The position numbers and the translations under genes were made by a program. Below the pieces are notes generated by a model, which made no database searches, had not been told where the DNA came from, and saw only the letters and a list, made by a program, of their open reading frames with translations. From JBFWPF01 sp050250135 (lineage in GTDB: Bacteria > Chlamydiota > Chlamydiia > Chlamydiales > JAFEGQ01), in contig JBFWPF010000003.1 of the NCBI GenBank assembly GCA_050250135.1, forward strand, positions 1 to 64,000: a stretch of DNA of 64,000 nucleotides, given 5' to 3'. Shown in pieces: positions 60,735-64,000 of this stretch (position 1 is the first letter of the stretch; each line of letters opens with the position of its first letter).

Positions 60735-61715
60735 ATGGGCAAATCGGTTGCTCCTCCGGAGATCGAATCGGCCCTAGAAGCCCTCTGGGAGGCGATACCG
60801 GGAAAACAGAAGGTCAAGGCTGCCCTCTTCACCCTCATCGCCTACGTCGAGGAGCCCTCTCTCCTAGGGCACACCCAGTCGCTCCTCAAGCACATCCTAG
60901 GGCGCTACCCGTGCCGGGTCCTCCTCCTGCTAGAGGAGAGGAGCCTTTCTACCATTGAAACCTCGGTCTCTCTTGAGCTGGTGGGGGGCGAGGGGAGCCA
61001 CGTCAGCTGTGACCAGATCGAGATCCGCTTCCCCCCGGAAAAGCGGCAGGAGATCCCCTTTCTCCTCCTCCCTCACCTCCTCTCCAACGTTCCCGTCTCC
61101 CTCCTCTGGAAGGGGATACCAGACCCGAAAAACCCGATCTATCCCCTTCTGGAGGGGGAGATCGGCCGCTTGATCGTCGACCCCGAAACAGCCGAGCAGA
61201 CCCGCCATATTGCCGACTTTGCCCAGCCCCACCTCGAACTGATCGACCTCAAGTGGACCGCCATATCCGGTTGGCGGCGGGTGGTCGGCAAGGTCTTTGG
61301 CGATCCCGCCTGTATCGCGGCGGTCCACTCCCCGGCCTCCTTCACCATCAAAGTTGCCAAAGCAGAGGGGCTCTCCTCCCGCTACCTCGAGGCATGGCTC
61401 GCCAGCCAGCTCGGCTGGACAATCCCTGCCCATGTGGAACCCGTTTCCGACTCCCCCTACACGCCTGGCACCCTCCTTGCCCTCAACCTCACGACCGAGG
61501 GAAACTACCAGTTTAGCCTCACCCTCGAGCCCTCAGGCGAGGTTGTCCGGGTCGAGGCCTCCTCGCCCGAATGGTGTGAGATCCCCTGCAGCCACTATAT
61601 CGGCTCTACCCACCGGGAGGCCCTTTTTGCTAAGGAGCTCTTTAGCGAACAGGTCGGCCCCCACTACCAAGCAATGTTGAGGCATCTATGGCAAAGCCCT
61701 CCCTTACCCCGATAA
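60735..61715 (+). CDS. opcA: OpcA-like glucose-6-phosphate dehydrogenase assembly protein
   Basis: A 326-aa protein resembling OpcA, the redox-linked activator or assembly factor of G6PDH in cyanobacteria and actinobacteria. The similarity lies in the general layout, with VPVSLLWKGIPDPKNPIYPLL and FAQPHLELIDLKWTAISGWR matching the family's core, and in its position between zwf and pgl. It probably tunes Zwf activity. C. trachomatis, as I recall, has zwf next to pgl without this gene. It overlaps pgl by 28 bases. Confidence 0.8.
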   Translation: MGKSVAPPEIESALEALWEAIPGKQKVKAALFTLIAYVEEPSLLGHTQSLLKHILGRYPCRVLLLLEERSLSTIETSVSLELVGGEGSHVSCDQIEIRFPPEKRQEIPFLLLPHLLSNVPVSLLWKGIPDPKNPIYPLLEGEIGRLIVDPETAEQTRHIADFAQPHLELIDLKWTAISGWRRVVGKVFGDPACIAAVHSPASFTIKVAKAEGLSSRYLEAWLASQLGWTIPAHVEPVSDSPYTPGTLLALNLTTEGNYQFSLTLEPSGEVVRVEASSPEWCEIPCSHYIGSTHREALFAKELFSEQVGPHYQAMLRHLWQSPPLPR

Positions 61716-62416
61716 ACGAGCGGTGGCAGCTCGCCCGCCTCCCCTCAACCCATGAGGCCCACCTTTTTGCCGCCCAGCACTTTATCAGCTGCGCTAACCG
61801 TGCGATCAAAGAGCGGGGTCTCTTTACAGTTGCCCTTTCGGGGGGCTCCACCCCCAAAGCGATCTACCAGCTCCTCGCCACCCCCGATTTCCATGGCAAG
61901 GTCGACTGGAACCGGGTCCTCCTCTTTTGGAGCGATGAGCGGGCGGTTCCCCCTGACCATCCCGACAGCAACTACCGGATGGCGATGGAGGCGGGGCTTG
62001 GCAAGCTCCCCCTCCTTCCCGAGCATATCTTCCGGATGCATGCCGACACCGACCTCGAGGTAAACGCCGCTGCCTACGACCATCTCATCCAGGAGAAGGC
62101 GGGGGGCCAGTTCGACCTCATGATGCTGGGCATGGGCGAAGACGGCCATACCGCCTCCCTTTTCCCCGACACCGAAGCGCTCAAGGTGACCACTTGGAGC
62201 GTCGTCGCCAACTACATCCCCAAGTTTGACGCCTACCGGATGACCGTGACCTTCCCCTGCATCAATGCCTCCCGTAACATCGCCCTTTATGTCCTTGGCG
62301 AGTCCAAACGCCCCATGCTGACCGAAATCCTTAGGGGGCCCGAAAACCGCTATCCCGTCCAAAGGGTCGGCACTCCCCACCACCCTGCCCTCTGGATTAC
62401 CGACCTCAAAATATAA
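61688..62416 (+). CDS. pgl: 6-phosphogluconolactonase
   Basis: The enzyme hydrolyses the lactone made by Zwf. This 242-aa DevB-type protein has LSGGSTPKAIYQLLA (about 55-69), FWSDERAVPPDHPDSNYRMA and LGMGEDGHTASLFPDT, which form the sugar-phosphate isomerase-like active site. The ATG at 61688 lies inside the end of opcA, so the zwf-opcA-pgl genes form one compact unit. Confidence 0.95.
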   Translation: MAKPSLTPINERWQLARLPSTHEAHLFAAQHFISCANRAIKERGLFTVALSGGSTPKAIYQLLATPDFHGKVDWNRVLLFWSDERAVPPDHPDSNYRMAMEAGLGKLPLLPEHIFRMHADTDLEVNAAAYDHLIQEKAGGQFDLMMLGMGEDGHTASLFPDTEALKVTTWSVVANYIPKFDAYRMTVTFPCINASRNIALYVLGESKRPMLTEILRGPENRYPVQRVGTPHHPALWITDLKI

Positions 62417-62500
62417 GCCACTGATTTCTAGCGCTATAAAAGAAGACTCTGGACAGGCGATGCGATTTGAGGCATAAGAAGCTTAAAAATTAAGGCAATT

Positions 62501-62656
62501 ATGCCTACGCCTACCGACCAAAAAAAGCTATTTGCTATCGCCTCAGCCCAACAAGGGTTCTTCACAGCCAAACAGGCGGCGATCTTAGCGCTTGCTTTAA
62601 TCGGCAGCTATGCCCTTTGGAAAGGGGTGGGCTACTTGCGGGCTAGAGCTTCTTAA
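62501..62656 (+). pseudogene. N-terminal remnant resembling an AbiEi-type antitoxin
   Basis: A 51-aa frame begins MPTPTDQKKLFAIASAQQGF and continues FTAKQA, which resembles the N-terminal winged-helix start of AbiEi-family antitoxin/regulator proteins. The rest is a hydrophobic, unrelated-looking tail. It stops inside the end of the converging deubiquitinase gene. It may be a decayed type IV toxin-antitoxin gene or a small unrelated protein. Confidence 0.35.
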
Positions 62657-64000
62657 GGAAGAGATCCATTGGGCCTTTAATGGGGCCCTGAGCCTTCTTC
62701 CCCTTCTTCTGAGAGCCCTTCGGCTGGCTGACCTGGGAGTCGCTCGGTTGGCTAGGCGATGGCTGGGCGATCGGAGCATCTACCCCCTTCCCGTAAAGGA
62801 CAAAGACAGCCTCCCTCTCGATCGTCTGCCAATCCCCATTGAGGTGTGTAAGCCGAGTCACCCGGTTGTCATCACACTTGACCCATTGCCCGCTTGCCCC
62901 GCTCTCATTAGAGCGCCTAAAGGTGATGTAGTGCCGTCCGGTGTGGATAACGACGGCGTGTAACTCATAGCGGTCCGGCCCAAGCTGCAGGCTTTTGTCG
63001 ATCGTGACCTGGTCGCTATTCTTCTCTATCCCGCCCCTACGACCGATTTCGATCGCCAGTAGGGGAAGACTGTCGGTCAGGTCAAGCGATGATAGGAACT
63101 CGGGTACCGATAGGGCCCCGGTTAGGGTCACGATGGGGGGCAGCCCCAGTGGCTGGAGAAGGAGAGAAAAGAAGGAGGCAAATTCGTGCCCCTGCCCGCT
63201 ATCCCAGGGTAAGGTGTTAGGACGGTAGCTCTGTGCTGCTTTGAGGAGGGCGAGAATCCCCTCCTCTTCAATCGGCTGCAGCACTTTGCTTTGTAGTCTA
63301 TGATTGTAGGTGGTGAGGAGCTGTGCTACCCCCTTTTGGATAAGCCTCAACGGATCATCGTCCCGGATGCCGGACCAGTTATCCAGATTATGGAGAAGGC
63401 TCCCCTGATAGGGAAAGGTGGTCAGTATCTGAAGGGCTGCATTGGCAAAGCAGGTCTTTTTGGTGTTGATAAAGCCGATATCGCCTGATGGAGGGAGAGC
63501 AAGCGGGGGTTGAGAGCCAATTGAGAGGGAGGCGGGAAGCTCTGAGAATTCGCTCTCGTCAGGCTCGAAAGTGGGACCCTGCGTCCAGTCGGGCCGCTGG
63601 ATCTGGCACATCTTAAAGGTAAAACCCCGGAACTCGTCATTCAACTGGAGAATTTCGACTCTGGCAATGATCGAGTTGAAGGCCGACAGGCGGGGCTTGA
63701 ACGTCTGATAAATCTTCTCGCCCAGCGGCTTCTCAAACGCCTTAACAAGCCCCTCTTTGGTGGTGAGAAGCCCCTTGCGGGCGAGGGTATAGGTCTCGGT
63801 GAGGTACTCCTTTTCTACCAGCTCATCCAAGGTGATCCCTTCGGGCAGTTCTTCAGGCGTGAGCGGCTGATCGGGATTGGGGTCCTTTGAGAGGAGCCGC
63901 TCTTTTGTCTTGGTATCGAGAAAGGCGTAGACAAAGACAATCTCCCGAGAGTCGTTTTCCCCCTGGCGAAAGAGTTTAAGAAATCCCTCTCGGGTGAGCT
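62643..64000 (-). CDS. USP-family deubiquitinase-like protein (5' end outside the window)
   Basis: The frame stays open to the right edge (upstream residues read REGFLKLFRQGENDSREIVF), so more than 450 aa are present and the true start is not seen. The Cys box GFINTKKTCFANAALQIL (Cys codon at 63450-63452) corresponds to the USP pattern GxxNxxxTCxxNAxLQ, and the His box LHAVVIHTGRHYITFRR with a following DDNRV matches the USP C-terminal catalytic part. Such C19 proteases remove ubiquitin from proteins. Bacteria lack ubiquitin, so a host target is likely. The C-terminus is Lys/Gln/Ser-rich. Confidence 0.82.
   Translation of the reverse strand, partial: LTREGFLKLFRQGENDSREIVFVYAFLDTKTKERLLSKDPNPDQPLTPEELPEGITLDELVEKEYLTETYTLARKGLLTTKEGLVKAFEKPLGEKIYQTFKPRLSAFNSIIARVEILQLNDEFRGFTFKMCQIQRPDWTQGPTFEPDESEFSELPASLSIGSQPPLALPPSGDIGFINTKKTCFANAALQILTTFPYQGSLLHNLDNWSGIRDDDPLRLIQKGVAQLLTTYNHRLQSKVLQPIEEEGILALLKAAQSYRPNTLPWDSGQGHEFASFFSLLLQPLGLPPIVTLTGALSVPEFLSSLDLTDSLPLLAIEIGRRGGIEKNSDQVTIDKSLQLGPDRYELHAVVIHTGRHYITFRRSNESGASGQWVKCDDNRVTRLTHLNGDWQTIEREAVFVLYGKGVDAPIAQPSPSQPSDSQVSQPKGSQKKGKKAQGPIKGPMDLFLKKL

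Noticed and set aside
1..64000. tRNA, rRNA or other standard RNA genes
   Set aside because: I scanned the intergenic gaps by eye and found no cloverleaf with a TTCGANTC arm or rRNA-like segment; most larger gaps are filled by the repeats. A tRNAscan and Rfam run would settle it.

Overview
The window reads as a chromosomal segment of a member of the phylum Chlamydiota (PVC superphylum), probably a chlamydia-like symbiont of eukaryotic cells. Supporting signs are an ATP/ADP translocase, a fused aroDE gene inside a compact aro cluster, a Pkn1-type protein (kinase plus formylglycine-enzyme-like domain), the order pyrG-ruvX-zwf-(opcA)-pgl, the neighbourhood DUF3604-ybeY-tlyC, and a 52-aa protein that looks like the PVC signature small basic protein. 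Base composition is clearly GC-rich, unlike the roughly 40% GC of the familiar chlamydiae, and this produces many long spurious open frames on the opposite strands.

Layout: 0.1-8 kb housekeeping (YchJ-like protein, SDR, leuS, rnr, rhodanese, mpg, DUF502). 8-11.6 kb small basic proteins, a GGQ release-factor-like protein, and two tandem eukaryotic-type tyrosine phosphatases. 11.9-20 kb nucleotide transporter, an orphan AAA/DUF4143 ATPase, then a minus-strand operon (unknown protein, glycerol facilitator, DUF3604, ybeY, tlyC). 20-25 kb shikimate cluster aroDE-aroA-aroK-aroC-aroG without aroB. 25-33 kb an orphan OppA, an MFS carrier and an EmrAB-TolC-like efflux operon. 33-44 kb a complete oppABCDF system followed by two M16 metallopeptidase-fold proteins and a Sel1-repeat protein. 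44.7-47.4 kb three unknown genes that together look like a type III secretion tip/translocator set. 47-56 kb a frameshifted methyltransferase, an MBL hydrolase, a phosphatase/Pkn1 pair, a ferredoxin and a DUF1858-IscA fusion, and a vanadium haloperoxidase with an outer-membrane barrel. 56-62 kb pyrG, ruvX and the oxidative pentose-phosphate genes. The right edge carries a USP-type deubiquitinase that runs out of the window.

The genes fit an intracellular lifestyle: energy and nucleotide import (Npt), peptide capture (periplasmic M16 proteins plus Opp), NADPH supply (Zwf, OpcA, Pgl), drug efflux, and probable host-directed proteins (PTP1, PTP2, the USP, Sel1, translocator candidates). Assignment of the last group as secreted effectors is inference from domain type.

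The most unusual feature is a set of three non-coding palindromic repeat families in the intergenic spaces. R1 (about 159 bp, four copies) has inverted ends, a stem with covarying base pairs and 3-bp target duplications. One R1 copy sits inside a hairpin of R2, and removing it restores the hairpin. Another separates oppA2 from its old Shine-Dalgarno and supplies a new one. R2 (203-381 bp) is a nested palindrome built of modular hairpins. R3 has 18-bp ends beginning TAGGGCGTG; one copy lies exactly at a TA shared by the stop codons of two converging genes, and another has an R2 nested inside it.
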